From JACQAI01 sp035507915 (GTDB taxonomy: Bacteria > Pseudomonadota > Alphaproteobacteria > Elsterales > Elsteraceae): 14,056 nucleotides of DNA. Positions 5,999 to 13,307 of the stretch are shown here, one piece after another; position 1 is the first letter of the stretch; each line of letters starts with the position of its first letter. The notes under the pieces were generated by a model that was not told where the DNA came from, made no database searches, and saw only the letters and a program-made list of their open reading frames with translations. The stretch spans positions 1 through 14,056 of the forward strand of contig DATJNS010000432.1 in the NCBI GenBank assembly GCA_035507915.1. Reading direction: 5' to 3'. The translations under genes were made by a program, and so were the position numbers.

Positions 5999-6024
5999 CC
6001 CCTCCCCCCTCAAGGGGGGAGGGG
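5999..6024. repeat. Intergenic palindrome / terminator candidate
   Basis: CCCCTCCCCCCT (5999-6010) and AGGGGGGAGGGG (6013-6024) are perfect 12-base complements. It lies immediately after the TauD-like stop in the direction of transcription. On the - strand a short ATTT follows the stem. Palindromes of this CCCTCCCC...GGGGAGGG type are dispersed in many alphaproteobacterial genomes (recalled, not checked), so it may be both a repeat element and a terminator. Confidence 0.65.
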
Positions 6025-6032
6025 GACGACTT

Positions 6033-6055
6033 GCCGTCAGCCCTGATAGCCGCGG
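6033..6055. repeat. 23-bp direct repeat, copy 2 (TauD 3' end)
   Basis: Identical over 23 bases to 988-1010 in the same orientation. This copy contains the stop codon and last five codons (RGYQG) of the TauD-like gene. Confidence 0.8.
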
Positions 6056-7005
6056 TGGCCGTGGTCGCGCATCCAGACGCGCACGATGTGGCGGCGCTGG
6101 TCGGGCGCGGCGCGGTCGACGAACGCGGTGCGCGCGTGGCCGACCTCGAGGTTGTTGAGGAACTGGATCTGGCCGGGCGCCATCTGGAAGGACGCGCACA
6201 GCGCGGGCTCGGCGAGCGCCTGCTCGATCGCGGCGACCGCGGCCTGGCCGGCGTCGTCCATCGGCTCGCCGCGCAGCACGGCGCCGTTCTTCATCTGGAA
6301 CAAAGTGAGGCGCGTGACCAGCGCGCCGTCGCGCTCGGCGAAGATCGGCGCGGCGTAGACGATCGGCTCGTCGGGCAGGTGCTCGCGCTGGCGGTCGAAC
6401 CAGAACGGCTCGTACATGCGCGCCAGCGTGTTCTGCGAGCGCTCGCGCAGCAGGTTGTGCAGCGCGTGGAAGCTGACCACCCGGCTCATGCCGCCGGACG
6501 CCGCGTCGCGCAGGCAGAACAGGCCCATGAAGCTCGGCGGCGTCGGGTTGTAGCTGTTGTCGTTGTGCAAGGTGATCTCGATGTTGGTCTTGTCGGGCCG
6601 GATGCCCGAGCCGGCGGTTGCAACCGCCCCGGTGTCGTGCACGTCGTAGATCATCGTGCCGTCGACGAGCTTCTGCGACACCGGGCGCGCCAGCAGCGCG
6701 CACAACAGCCAGTAGAGCGCCTTGGCCTCGAGCTCGGTCAGGTCCTCGACCGGCAGCCGGTCGATCAGCGCGAAGCGGATGCCGGTCTCGAGCTGGCGGC
6801 GCACCGTGCGCATCAGCGCGGCGCACGCCGCCAGGCTGAAATCCCGAGGCTCGAGCAGGATGGTCGGCAGCGGGTTGCGGCGGTAGGCCGCGAGCGCGGC
6901 GTCGAGCTCGGCCAAGCACGCGGGCGGCAAGGTCACGGTCCAGTCCGCCGGCGTCAGGCTCGCGCCGGTCCACGCCTCCGGCCCGCTGAAGTCGCCCGCC
7001 ACCAT
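6037..7005 (-). CDS. TauD/TfdA-family Fe(II)/2-oxoglutarate-dependent dioxygenase
   Basis: 322 aa. The start ATG at 7005 is set by GAGG six bases upstream; the frame is open further upstream but would run through the divergent promoter and the neighbouring gene. The double-stranded beta-helix iron site is visible as H147-N-D149 in LHNDNSYNP and the distal His in NNLEVGH290. Arg residues near 304-309 (DQRRHIVRVWMR) are placed to bind 2-oxoglutarate. These enzymes hydroxylate or oxidatively cleave small organic substrates in the cytoplasm, using 2-oxoglutarate and oxygen. The substrate cannot be read from the sequence. It is divergent from an orphan ABC binding protein, so uptake and oxidation of the same compound is a reasonable guess. 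The last residues form part of a 23-bp repeat found also near position 1000. Confidence 0.88.
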   Translation of the reverse strand: MVAGDFSGPEAWTGASLTPADWTVTLPPACLAELDAALAAYRRNPLPTILLEPRDFSLAACAALMRTVRRQLETGIRFALIDRLPVEDLTELEAKALYWLLCALLARPVSQKLVDGTMIYDVHDTGAVATAGSGIRPDKTNIEITLHNDNSYNPTPPSFMGLFCLRDAASGGMSRVVSFHALHNLLRERSQNTLARMYEPFWFDRQREHLPDEPIVYAAPIFAERDGALVTRLTLFQMKNGAVLRGEPMDDAGQAAVAAIEQALAEPALCASFQMAPGQIQFLNNLEVGHARTAFVDRAAPDQRRHIVRVWMRDHGHRGYQG

Positions 7006-7037
7006 GCCGCACCTCGTTGCGATTCCGCGATGATTCC

Positions 7038-7055
7038 CTGGCACCATCCTTGCAC
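7038..7055 (+). promoter_or_regulatory. Sigma-54 (-24/-12) promoter for the binding-protein gene
   Basis: CTGGCACCATCCTTGCAC matches the RpoN consensus TGGCAC-N5-TTGCA, with GG (7040-7041) and GC (7052-7053) separated by exactly 10 bases. It points to the + strand gene beginning at 7099. The predicted start of transcription near 7065 leaves a ~34-base leader with AAGGAG at 7087-7092. An enhancer-binding activator is required for such promoters. Its site would lie upstream, inside the TauD-like gene, and I could not identify it. Confidence 0.75.
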
Positions 7056-7098
7056 AAACCGGACCGTCGTTCGACCGCGTTAGAACAAGGAGACTGCG

Positions 7099-8127
7099 AT
7101 GGGGACGGGAACCCGGGTTGCGATCGGCGCGCTGGCGCTGACGGTGCTGAGCGCGCTGCCGATGGCGGCGCCCGCGATGGCGCAAGTGAAGGTGCGGTTC
7201 GCGCTCGACTGGATTCTGCAGGGGCCGCAATCGACCTTCCTGCGCGCCGCCGACAGCGGCTGCTTCGCGAAGGAGAAGCTCGACGTCACGATCGACCGCG
7301 GCTTCGGCTCGGGCGACACGGTCGCCAAGGTCGCGACCGGCAACTACGACATGGGCTTCTCCGACATGAGCGTCATGATGGAGTTCAATGCCAAGAGCTC
7401 CGGACCCAAGGCGCTCGCCGTGTTCGTGTTGCACGACGCCTCGTCGGCCGCGATCCTCACGCTCAAGAGCACCGGCATCACGGCGCCCAAGGACCTGATC
7501 GGCAAGAAGCTGGCCTCGCCGACCGGCGACGCCAGCCGCCGGCTGTTCCCGGTGCTCGCCAAGGCCGCCGGCTTCGATCCCGCCGCGGTCAACTGGCAGA
7601 ACATCTCGCCCGAGCTGCGCGAGCCGATGCTGGCGCGCCACGAGGTCGACGGCATCTCGGGCCTGACCTACACGGGCATCATGAGCCTGCGCGCGCTCGG
7701 CGTGCCGGCCGACCAGATCGTCACGCTGAAATACGCCGACTACGGCGCCGATCTCTACGGCCACGCCATCATGGTCAACCCGGCGTTCGCCGCCGCGCAT
7801 CCCGCCGCGGTCACCTCGGTGATCAAGTGCACGGCCGAGGCGATGCGCGAGGCGCTCAAGGATCCGGCGCCCAGCATCGCGGCGCTCAAGAAGCGCGACG
7901 CGCTGGTCAACGAGGCGATCGAGACCGAGCGCCTCAAGCTGTCGATCGCGTGCTGCTGGGTCACGCCCAACACGCGCGCCCACGGCTTCAGCGCGATCCC
8001 CGAGGCGCGGCTCAAGAACTCGATCGCCACCGTCGCCGCCGCCTTCGGCTTCGAGCCGATCCCGCCCGCCGAGATCTACACCGCCAAATACCTCCCGCCC
8101 CCCGACGACCTGAAGCTCGGGTTGTAG
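7099..8127 (+). CDS. ABC transporter substrate-binding protein, NMT1/THI5-like (SsuA/TauA type)
   Basis: 342 aa. The ATG follows AAGGAG with 6-base spacing. The signal peptide spans residues 1-28 (…ALPMAAPAMA, cleavage before QVKVRF), so it acts in the periplasm. Family features are KVRFALDW near the mature N-terminus, GSGDTVAKVATGNYDMGFSD (ligand-site loop that senses bound substrate), KDLIGKKLASPTGD, and an ending FEPIPPAEIYTAKYLPP. Members bind sulfonates, thiamine-precursor pyrimidines, riboflavin or aromatic carboxylates, and the ligand here is not predictable. No permease or ATPase lies beside it, so it must use a transporter encoded elsewhere. It is transcribed from the sigma-54 promoter and divergent from the dioxygenase. 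A CCW motif at residues 282-284 (IACCWVTPNT) is unusual for a periplasmic protein. Confidence 0.88.
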   Translation: MGTGTRVAIGALALTVLSALPMAAPAMAQVKVRFALDWILQGPQSTFLRAADSGCFAKEKLDVTIDRGFGSGDTVAKVATGNYDMGFSDMSVMMEFNAKSSGPKALAVFVLHDASSAAILTLKSTGITAPKDLIGKKLASPTGDASRRLFPVLAKAAGFDPAAVNWQNISPELREPMLARHEVDGISGLTYTGIMSLRALGVPADQIVTLKYADYGADLYGHAIMVNPAFAAAHPAAVTSVIKCTAEAMREALKDPAPSIAALKKRDALVNEAIETERLKLSIACCWVTPNTRAHGFSAIPEARLKNSIATVAAAFGFEPIPPAEIYTAKYLPPPDDLKLGL

Positions 8128-8151
8128 CGTCGCGACGACGCAGTCTAACGC

Positions 8152-8250
8152 CCTGGCACACCAGGAGGCGTCATCCCCGCGAACGCGGGGATCCAGGAGT
8201 CGGACGGCGGTGTTCGTGACCCTGGATGCCCGCTTGCGCGGGCATGACGG
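8152..8250. repeat. Inverted pair of REP-like palindromes in convergent gap
   Basis: The first element (8169-8197) contains ATCCCCGCG-AA-CGCGGGGAT inside GTCAT...CCAGG. The second (8219-8250) contains ATGCCCGC-TTGC-GCGGGCAT and is the same element in opposite orientation (CCTGGAT...ATGAC). A smaller CCTGG-CACA-CCAGG hairpin precedes them (8152-8165). Together they fill most of the 140-base gap between convergent genes. This GTCAT-CCCGC-type unit resembles dispersed palindromes seen in many proteobacteria. It may terminate transcription from both sides. Confidence 0.8.
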
Positions 8251-8267
8251 ATCTGGTTTGGCCGATG

Positions 8268-8669
8268 TCAGGCCGGCCGGTACGCGATCAGGTCGACTTC
8301 GACGATGCCGCCGCGGGCCAGGCGGTTGACGCCGACGGTGGTGCGGCCGGGCAGGCGGTCGCTGGTGAAATAGTCGGTGTAGATCCGGTTGAAGGCGGCG
8401 TAGTCGCGGTCGAAGTCGGTCAGGAAGATGCGCACGAACACGACGTGCTCGAAGCCGGCGCGTGCGCCGGCGAGCGCGCGCCTGAGGTTGTCGAACACCT
8501 TGCGGGTCTGCGCCTCGATGCCGTCGGGCAGGGGGCGGCTGTCGTCGTCGGGATCGGTCGCGAGCTGGCCGGTCACGAACAGCCAGCCATCGGCCTCGAC
8601 GACGTGGCTGTAGGGCGCCACCGGCTTGGGCGCGTCGGCGATCAGGTGACGGATGATCGGTCCGGGCAT
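8268..8669 (-). CDS. RidA/YjgF/UK114-family protein (enamine/imine deaminase)
   Basis: 133 aa, the usual RidA length. The start at 8669 is preceded by GGAGG with 7-base spacing. Family residues are in place: Tyr20 in KPVAPYSH, GWLFVTGQ, Arg109 in PGRTTVGV and Glu124 in GIVEVDLIAY, corresponding to the active-site Tyr, Arg and Glu of RidA. RidA proteins form trimers that hydrolyse reactive enamine/imine intermediates to ketones and ammonia in the cytoplasm; relatives include RutC and 2-aminomuconate deaminase. It is the last gene of the seven-gene operon, 31 bases after the DUF1989 gene. In that setting it probably deaminates a pathway intermediate or protects against one. Confidence 0.92.
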   Translation of the reverse strand: MPGPIIRHLIADAPKPVAPYSHVVEADGWLFVTGQLATDPDDDSRPLPDGIEAQTRKVFDNLRRALAGARAGFEHVVFVRIFLTDFDRDYAAFNRIYTDYFTSDRLPGRTTVGVNRLARGGIVEVDLIAYRPA

Positions 8670-8700
8670 GGCGTGTCCTCCGGTGGCGGGCCTGCCGGCG

Positions 8701-9342
8701 TCACGGCCGCCAGATGATCGCGCGGATCGGCGTCGGGTTGTAGCCGTTGCACGGGTTGTGCATCTGCGGGCAGTTCGACAGCACCGCCAGCACGTCGCGC
8801 TCGGCGCGCAGGTCGACGAAGCCGCCGGGCTTGGAGTGGCCGAACACGTTGAGCGCGCTGCCGGCCGCGTCGATCGGCACCGCCATGAAGAAGTTCACGT
8901 TGCTGACGATCGACGTGCGGTCGAGCCCGAACTTGCCGAGGATCTCGACGAAGTTGGCGAAGCAGCTGTGGGTGTTGCGCACGCCGTAGCGCAGGAAGTT
9001 GTTGGCCTCGCTGCAGCAGCCGTAGATCGTATCGTGCTTGCCGCAGGTGTCCTCGACCACGGTGAAGAGCGCCTGGCCCATGTCGGAATACAGCACCGTG
9101 CCCTTGTCGACGTAGATGTTGCCCTGGACCTTGACGGTGTTCATCGTGCTGTAGCGGTCGGTCAGGTCGTGCGCGTCGTAGCACAGGAAGTCGACCGCCT
9201 GCTGGCCCTCGAGGTCGATCAGGCGCAGCAGCTCGCCCTGCTTGACGTGGTGGCCCCACGGGCGCGTGGCCGGCACCACCTCGTCGAGCACGACCGTGCC
9301 GGGAACCTTGGTGGCGTCGATCGTCGTGGCGTCGTCGGGCAT
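8701..9342 (-). CDS. DUF1989 protein (urea carboxylase-associated / UAAP2-like)
   Basis: 213 aa, full family length. Start ATG 9342 with GGAGGAG five bases upstream. Matches the DUF1989 pattern: RLIDLEGQQAVDFLCYDAHD, RYSTMNTVKVQGNIYVDKGT, DTCGKHDTIYG, NVNFFMAVPI, then NCPQMHNPCNGYNPTPIR near the end. Conserved Cys/His positions (Cys100, His103, Cys191, Cys198 and neighbours) fit the metal site known in this family. Some DUF1989 pairs are subunits of carboxyguanidine deiminase in guanidine degradation. Here there is only one DUF1989 gene and no carboxylase or hydrolase beside it, so that reaction cannot be assumed. A cytoplasmic C-N hydrolase or deaminase acting on the imported nitrogen compound is the best guess. 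Confidence 0.88.
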   Translation of the reverse strand: MPDDATTIDATKVPGTVVLDEVVPATRPWGHHVKQGELLRLIDLEGQQAVDFLCYDAHDLTDRYSTMNTVKVQGNIYVDKGTVLYSDMGQALFTVVEDTCGKHDTIYGCCSEANNFLRYGVRNTHSCFANFVEILGKFGLDRTSIVSNVNFFMAVPIDAAGSALNVFGHSKPGGFVDLRAERDVLAVLSNCPQMHNPCNGYNPTPIRAIIWRP

Positions 9343-9354
9343 GGGGGCTCCTCC

Positions 9355-10197
9355 TTATCGGCCGGCGGCGTGCGCCGATCCGTTGGCGGTCGTGGCATAG
9401 CGTTGCAGGAACTGGCGCGCCCGCTCGGTGGTGGGCGCCGAGAAGAACTGCTGCGGCGTGCCGGTCTCGACGACGCGGCCGCGATCGATGAACACGACGC
9501 GCGTCGCGGCGTCGCGGGCGAAGCCCATCTCGTGCGTCACCACCACCATCGTCATGCCGTCGCGCGCCAGCTCGCGCATCACCAGGATGACCTCGCCGAC
9601 CAGCTCCGGGTCAAGCGCGCTGGTCGGCTCGTCGAACAGCAGCAGGTCGGGCCGGATCGCCAGCGCGCGCGCGATGCCGACGCGCTGCTTCTGGCCGCCC
9701 GACAGCCGCGCCGGGAAGACGTGCTTCTTGTCGCCCAGCCCGACCTTGTCGAGCAGCGCCTCGGCGTCGGCGCGCACCTCGGCGGCCGGGCGCTTCTGCA
9801 CGTGGAGCGGCGCCTCCATGACGTTCTGCAGCACGGTCAGATGCGGCCACAGCGCGAAATGCTGGAACACCATGCCGATGCGGGTGCGCATGCGGGCGAG
9901 CTCGCGGTCCGACATCACGAGCGCGCCGCCCGGCCGCACGCCCATTTGCCGGCCGGCCAGGTAGACCTGGCCGGCGTCGGGCGCCTCGAGCCAGTTGATG
10001 CAGCGCAGCAGCGTCGACTTGCCGGAGCCCGACGGCCCGACGATGCACACCGTCTCGCCGCGCGCGACCTTGAGGCTGATGTCGCACAGCACCTGGAGCG
10101 CGCCGAAGCTCTTCGAGATGCCGCGCACGTCGAGCACCAGCTCGGGCGGCTGGTTCGACAGCGGCGTGGCGGCGCCGTTGGGGCCCGTGTCGCTCAC
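9355..10197 (-). CDS. Amino-acid-type ABC transporter ATP-binding protein (GlnQ/HisP family)
   Basis: 280 aa. The start is a GTG at 10197 overlapping the stop of the upstream permease (GTGA), so translation is coupled. The frame stays open far upstream but only as an overlap with the permease. All ATPase motifs are present: Walker A GPSGSGKST (54-62), Q-loop Gln112 in VFQHF, signature LSGGQKQRV (165-173), Walker B LLLFDE (185-190) and switch His222 in THEMGF. The THEMGFA and FFSAPTTERARQFL features are typical of polar amino-acid importers. It powers the two permeases encoded just before it from the cytoplasmic face. About 20 extra residues (MSDTGPNGAATPLSNQPPE) precede the usual start of the family and are probably unstructured. 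Confidence 0.93.
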   Translation of the reverse strand: MSDTGPNGAATPLSNQPPELVLDVRGISKSFGALQVLCDISLKVARGETVCIVGPSGSGKSTLLRCINWLEAPDAGQVYLAGRQMGVRPGGALVMSDRELARMRTRIGMVFQHFALWPHLTVLQNVMEAPLHVQKRPAAEVRADAEALLDKVGLGDKKHVFPARLSGGQKQRVGIARALAIRPDLLLFDEPTSALDPELVGEVILVMRELARDGMTMVVVTHEMGFARDAATRVVFIDRGRVVETGTPQQFFSAPTTERARQFLQRYATTANGSAHAAGR

Positions 10198-10850
10198 CGG
10201 CGCGACTCGGCCAGCCGGCCGACCGCGCCGACCGCGGTCTCGACCACCATGCAGAGCAGCCAGTAGAGCACCACCGCGCTGACGAAGGCGGCGAACGGCA
10301 CGAAATAGGTCGCCTGGATCGAGCTCGCCTCGTGGGTCAGCTCGGGCACCGCGATGATGGTCAGGAAGGCGCTGTCCTTGATGATCTGGATCAGCTGGTT
10401 GCCGATCATCGGGATCGCCGCGAGCACGACCGGCGGCAGCACGATGCGGCGGAACAGGCTGAGGCCGGTGAAGCCGAAGGCGTGGCCGGCCTCGATCATC
10501 TCGCGCGGCAGCCCGGCCCAGGCCGCGCGCAGCAGCTCGGCCATGTAGGCGGCGTTGTAGAGCGTCAGCGCGAGCAGCCCGGCGCCGAAATTGGTGAACC
10601 GGATGCCGAACGACGGCAGGCCGTAATAGACCAGGTAGGCGAACAGGAGGAACGGCACGCAGCGCATCGCGTCGACGAAGCCGCGCGCGGCGGCCGCGAC
10701 GCCCGGCGCGCGCGCCATCAGGGCCATGGCGACCAGGCAGCCGAGCACGAAGGCGAGCGCGGCGGCCGACAGCGACAGCCACACGGTGTTGATCAGCCCG
10801 TTGATCAGCTGGTCGCGGTGCGCCCACGTGATGCCGAAGTCGCGGATCAT
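10194..10850 (-). CDS. Amino-acid-type ABC transporter permease (HisM/GlnP family), second subunit
   Basis: 218 aa, normal for the family. Several membrane segments are visible, including TVWLSLSAAALAFVLGCLVA, VPFLLFAYLVYYGL, VVLAAIPMIGNQLIQII and a C-terminal AVVLYWLLCMVVET. The cytoplasmic EAA loop that contacts the ATPase reads EAGHAFGFTGLSLFRRIVLP. It forms the translocation pore with the other permease. The start lies 10 bases after the first permease's stop, and its own stop overlaps the ATPase start. The ribosome site is weak, consistent with reinitiation after the preceding gene. Confidence 0.92.
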   Translation of the reverse strand: MIRDFGITWAHRDQLINGLINTVWLSLSAAALAFVLGCLVAMALMARAPGVAAAARGFVDAMRCVPFLLFAYLVYYGLPSFGIRFTNFGAGLLALTLYNAAYMAELLRAAWAGLPREMIEAGHAFGFTGLSLFRRIVLPPVVLAAIPMIGNQLIQIIKDSAFLTIIAVPELTHEASSIQATYFVPFAAFVSAVVLYWLLCMVVETAVGAVGRLAESRR

Positions 10851-10860
10851 GCGAAGACCG

Positions 10861-11511
10861 TCATGCCGGCGCCGCCGCGGCCTCGAGCCGCCGCCGCTCG
10901 ACCCGGCGCTGCGCGATCACGAGCGCCGCCACCACGACGACGTAGAGCACCAGGGCGAGCATCAGCGGCGGCAGCGGCCGATAGGTCTCGGCGCCGATGC
11001 GCACCGCGGCGCGCGTCACGTCGACGATGCCGACCACGGCGATCGCCGGGCTCGCCTTGATGAGCAGGCTCATCTCGTTGACCAGCGCGGGCAGGCAGGC
11101 GCGCAGGATCTGCGGCAGGATGATGCGCCGGAAGCGCAGGCCCCGGCCCATGCCGAACGAGACCGAGGCCTCGAGCTGCTCGCGCGAGAAGTCGAGCAGC
11201 GCGGCGCGCCAGATCTCGCAGTTGAACGCCGCGGTGTTGAGCATCAGGGTCAGGATCGCGGTCGGCACCGGGTCCATCTCGATGCCGGCGTTGGGCAGCG
11301 CGAAGAAGATCAGCAGCGCCAGGGTCACGGCCGGCGTCGCGCGCATGACGCTGACATAGAGCGCGACCGCCGGCGCGATGACGGGCAGGCGGGCCCAGCG
11401 CGCCAGCGCCAGCGCCAGGCCGAGCGGCACGCCGAGCACGATGCCGGCGAGCGACAGCGACACGGTCACCACCGCGCCCTGCAGGATCGCGAGCACGTCG
11501 AGCAGGCTCAT
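10861..11511 (-). CDS. Amino-acid-type ABC transporter permease (HisQ family), first subunit
   Basis: 216 aa. Membrane segments include GAVVTVSLSLAGIVLGVPLG, AVTLALLIFFALP and LPPLMLALVLYVVVVAAL. The EAA-type loop reads EASVSFGMGRGLRFRRIILP. It is a paralogue of the second permease, as usual for heterodimeric importers of the HisQM type. The start follows a modest GGCGG. It lies 25 bases after the binding-protein gene. The N-terminus places the first membrane helix almost immediately, so no alternative start is needed. Confidence 0.92.
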   Translation of the reverse strand: MSLLDVLAILQGAVVTVSLSLAGIVLGVPLGLALALARWARLPVIAPAVALYVSVMRATPAVTLALLIFFALPNAGIEMDPVPTAILTLMLNTAAFNCEIWRAALLDFSREQLEASVSFGMGRGLRFRRIILPQILRACLPALVNEMSLLIKASPAIAVVGIVDVTRAAVRIGAETYRPLPPLMLALVLYVVVVAALVIAQRRVERRRLEAAAAPA

Positions 11512-11536
11512 GCGCCGCCCGCCGCCGGCCGGACGC

Positions 11537-12385
11537 TCAGTATTTCGGCGTGTAGTCGCTCGGCATGTCGGACTCGAAGCCGAGCCACTTCTTCTGCAGC
11601 GCCGCCATGTCGCCGTTGGCGCGCTCCTGGGTCAGGAAATCGTCGATCAGCTTGAGGAGCTCGGTGTTGCCTTTCTTGACCGGCCATCCCGCGTAGCCGG
11701 GTGCGGCGACCGCCTCGCCCATGGCGAACACGTCGGGTTTCTCCTTGACGATGGTGGCGATGTTGATCTGCGTGTTGATGACGAAGTCGGTGCGCCCGAT
11801 CGCGAGATCCTGGTAGGCCTCGGGGTACGAGGTGTACTGCACGACCTCGCCGAGCTTGCCGCCCATGCTCTCGAGCTTGGCCTGGAGCTGCGGCAGGTGC
11901 TGCAGCAGCGCGCTGCCCGCCTGGATGCCGAGCGGCCGGCCGCTCAGATCCTTGATCGTCTTGATCTTGGCGTCGTCCTTGCGCTTCATGTAGTAGTCCG
12001 TCACCGCGGAGATCGGCAACGAGAAGTCGAGCGACTCGACGCGCTCCTTGGTGATGATCGCCGCCGTGATCGCGATGTCGTACTTGCCGGTGCTGACGCC
12101 GGCGAGCAGCCCGGTCCACGGGATGATCTGCTGCTTGATCTCGAACGGCACGAACTTGCGCAGCTTCTCGATCAGCTCGTTGTCGTAGCCGGTCGGCTTG
12201 CCGTCCTGGATGAACTCGAACGGCCGGAAGTCGTCCTCGGTGACGACCACCATGTAGCCGCGCTTCTTGATCTCGTCGAGCGTGGCGCCGCGGCTCGCGT
12301 GCGTCAGCATGATGGCGAGCGCCGCCGTCGACGCCGCGAGCAGCATCAGGCGCCACGGATGCGGATGGGTTTTCGTCTTCGTCAT
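11537..12385 (-). CDS. Amino-acid-type ABC transporter substrate-binding protein (family 3)
   Basis: 282 aa from ATG 12385, chosen because GAGAGGAG lies 11 bases upstream; an ATG at 12406 would add seven residues but swallow that site. The signal region is MTKTKTHPHPWRLMLLAAST through about residue 33. The mature protein has the SBP_bac_3 pattern: RGYMVVVTEDDFRPFEFIQD, GKPTGYDNELIEKL, YDIAITAAIITKERVESLDF with the Arg that usually grips the ligand carboxylate, GRPLGIQAGSALLQHL, and AIGRTDFVINT. The binding loop VTEDDFRPFEF differs from the common aromatic-rich form, and the Phe/Asp pattern hints at a non-standard ligand. It delivers the ligand to the permease pair encoded downstream. Confidence 0.92.
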   Translation of the reverse strand: MTKTKTHPHPWRLMLLAASTAALAIMLTHASRGATLDEIKKRGYMVVVTEDDFRPFEFIQDGKPTGYDNELIEKLRKFVPFEIKQQIIPWTGLLAGVSTGKYDIAITAAIITKERVESLDFSLPISAVTDYYMKRKDDAKIKTIKDLSGRPLGIQAGSALLQHLPQLQAKLESMGGKLGEVVQYTSYPEAYQDLAIGRTDFVINTQINIATIVKEKPDVFAMGEAVAAPGYAGWPVKKGNTELLKLIDDFLTQERANGDMAALQKKWLGFESDMPSDYTPKY

Positions 12386-12415
12386 GGTCGGTCGAGCTCC
12401 TCTCATTCGCGCCTG

Positions 12416-13267
12416 TCAATCGAAGGTGAAGCCGCGCTTGCGCAGCCACACCGGGAAGGCGCCGCCCTCGGGCTCGGCGGCCTGGCGCGCCTTGTCCTCC
12501 GACCAGCCGTAGAACGCCGCCGCGCCGAACTTCTGCGGCGAGCGCTGCTTGTCGGGCGGAATCGAATGGCGCGCGTCGCGGCTGCGGTCGTAGGCGTCGA
12601 CCAGGCCCGGCATGTCGGCGTCGTCGTAGCGGTCGACATGCACGGTGACGGCGGGCGGCAGGCGCATCGAGACGAAACCGGCGCGCGCCGGCCAGCCGAT
12701 GCACAGGCCGGCGACCGGGAACACCTTGTCGGGCAGGCCCAGGATCTCGCCGACGGCGTCCGGATGGTTGCGGATCACGCTGATCGGGCAGACGCCGAGC
12801 CCCACGCTCTCGGCCGCCAGGATGAAGGTCTGCATCACCAGCGCGGCGTCGACCGCGGCGTTGAAGAAGCCTTCGAGCCGGCCGTTGCCCTGCGGATGGC
12901 CGCGCAATTCGCACAGGCGCTCGAGCCGGCGCGCGTCGCCGCAGAACACGTAGAACACCGGCGACGTGCCGATCCACGGCATCGCCGGGATCAGGGCGGC
13001 GAGCGCGGCGCGCTTGGCCGGATCGACCACGCGGATGATCGAGACCTGCTGGAAATCGGATTTCGACGAGGCCGACAGCGCGGCCGACACCAGCACGCCG
13101 AGCAGCGCCTCGGGCACCGGCTTGGGCGCGTAGTCGCGGTGGGTGCGCCGGCCGAGGATGCGGTGCAGCGCGGCATCGTCGTCGACCGCGCCCGCGAGCG
13201 TGTGGCCGTCGAACGCCGGCGGCGCGCCGAACCGCTGCGTGAGATCGGGCGCGTAGGTCTCGGACAT
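12416..13267 (-). CDS. Nitroreductase-family FMN-dependent oxidoreductase
   Basis: 283 aa, long for the family and near the NfsA type. The FMN-phosphate motif RRTHRDYAPKPV lies at 40-51, followed by SAALSASSKSDFQQVSII, the dimer helix AAVDAALVMQTFILAAESVGLGVCPISVIRN (its conserved part begins at 137), and CIGWPA (189-194). The C-terminal ~60 residues are charged and end with WLRKRGFTFD. These enzymes use NAD(P)H to reduce nitro groups, enones or other electrophiles in the cytoplasm; RutE of pyrimidine degradation is a relative. It is first in the operon, 30 bases before the binding-protein gene, and follows the sigma-54-like element. A GGTGA lies about 9 bases before the start. The substrate is probably the imported compound or an aldehyde product. 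Confidence 0.9.
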   Translation of the reverse strand: MSETYAPDLTQRFGAPPAFDGHTLAGAVDDDAALHRILGRRTHRDYAPKPVPEALLGVLVSAALSASSKSDFQQVSIIRVVDPAKRAALAALIPAMPWIGTSPVFYVFCGDARRLERLCELRGHPQGNGRLEGFFNAAVDAALVMQTFILAAESVGLGVCPISVIRNHPDAVGEILGLPDKVFPVAGLCIGWPARAGFVSMRLPPAVTVHVDRYDDADMPGLVDAYDRSRDARHSIPPDKQRSPQKFGAAAFYGWSEDKARQAAEPEGGAFPVWLRKRGFTFD

Positions 13268-13307
13268 CTATAAGGTCACCCGCGCTATCGGACCTGCCTG
13301 GAAAGAA

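Noticed and set aside
7006..7983. Upstream extension of the TauD frame on the - strand
   Set aside because: It would overlap most of the + strand binding-protein gene and the sigma-54 promoter. GAGG before ATG 7005 gives a normal-length protein.
11378..13273. Long + strand open frame opposite the binding protein and nitroreductase
   Set aside because: It is antisense to two well-recognised genes, with His/Arg/Glu-rich composition and no family motifs. The same applies to the long + frame at 8653-10266.
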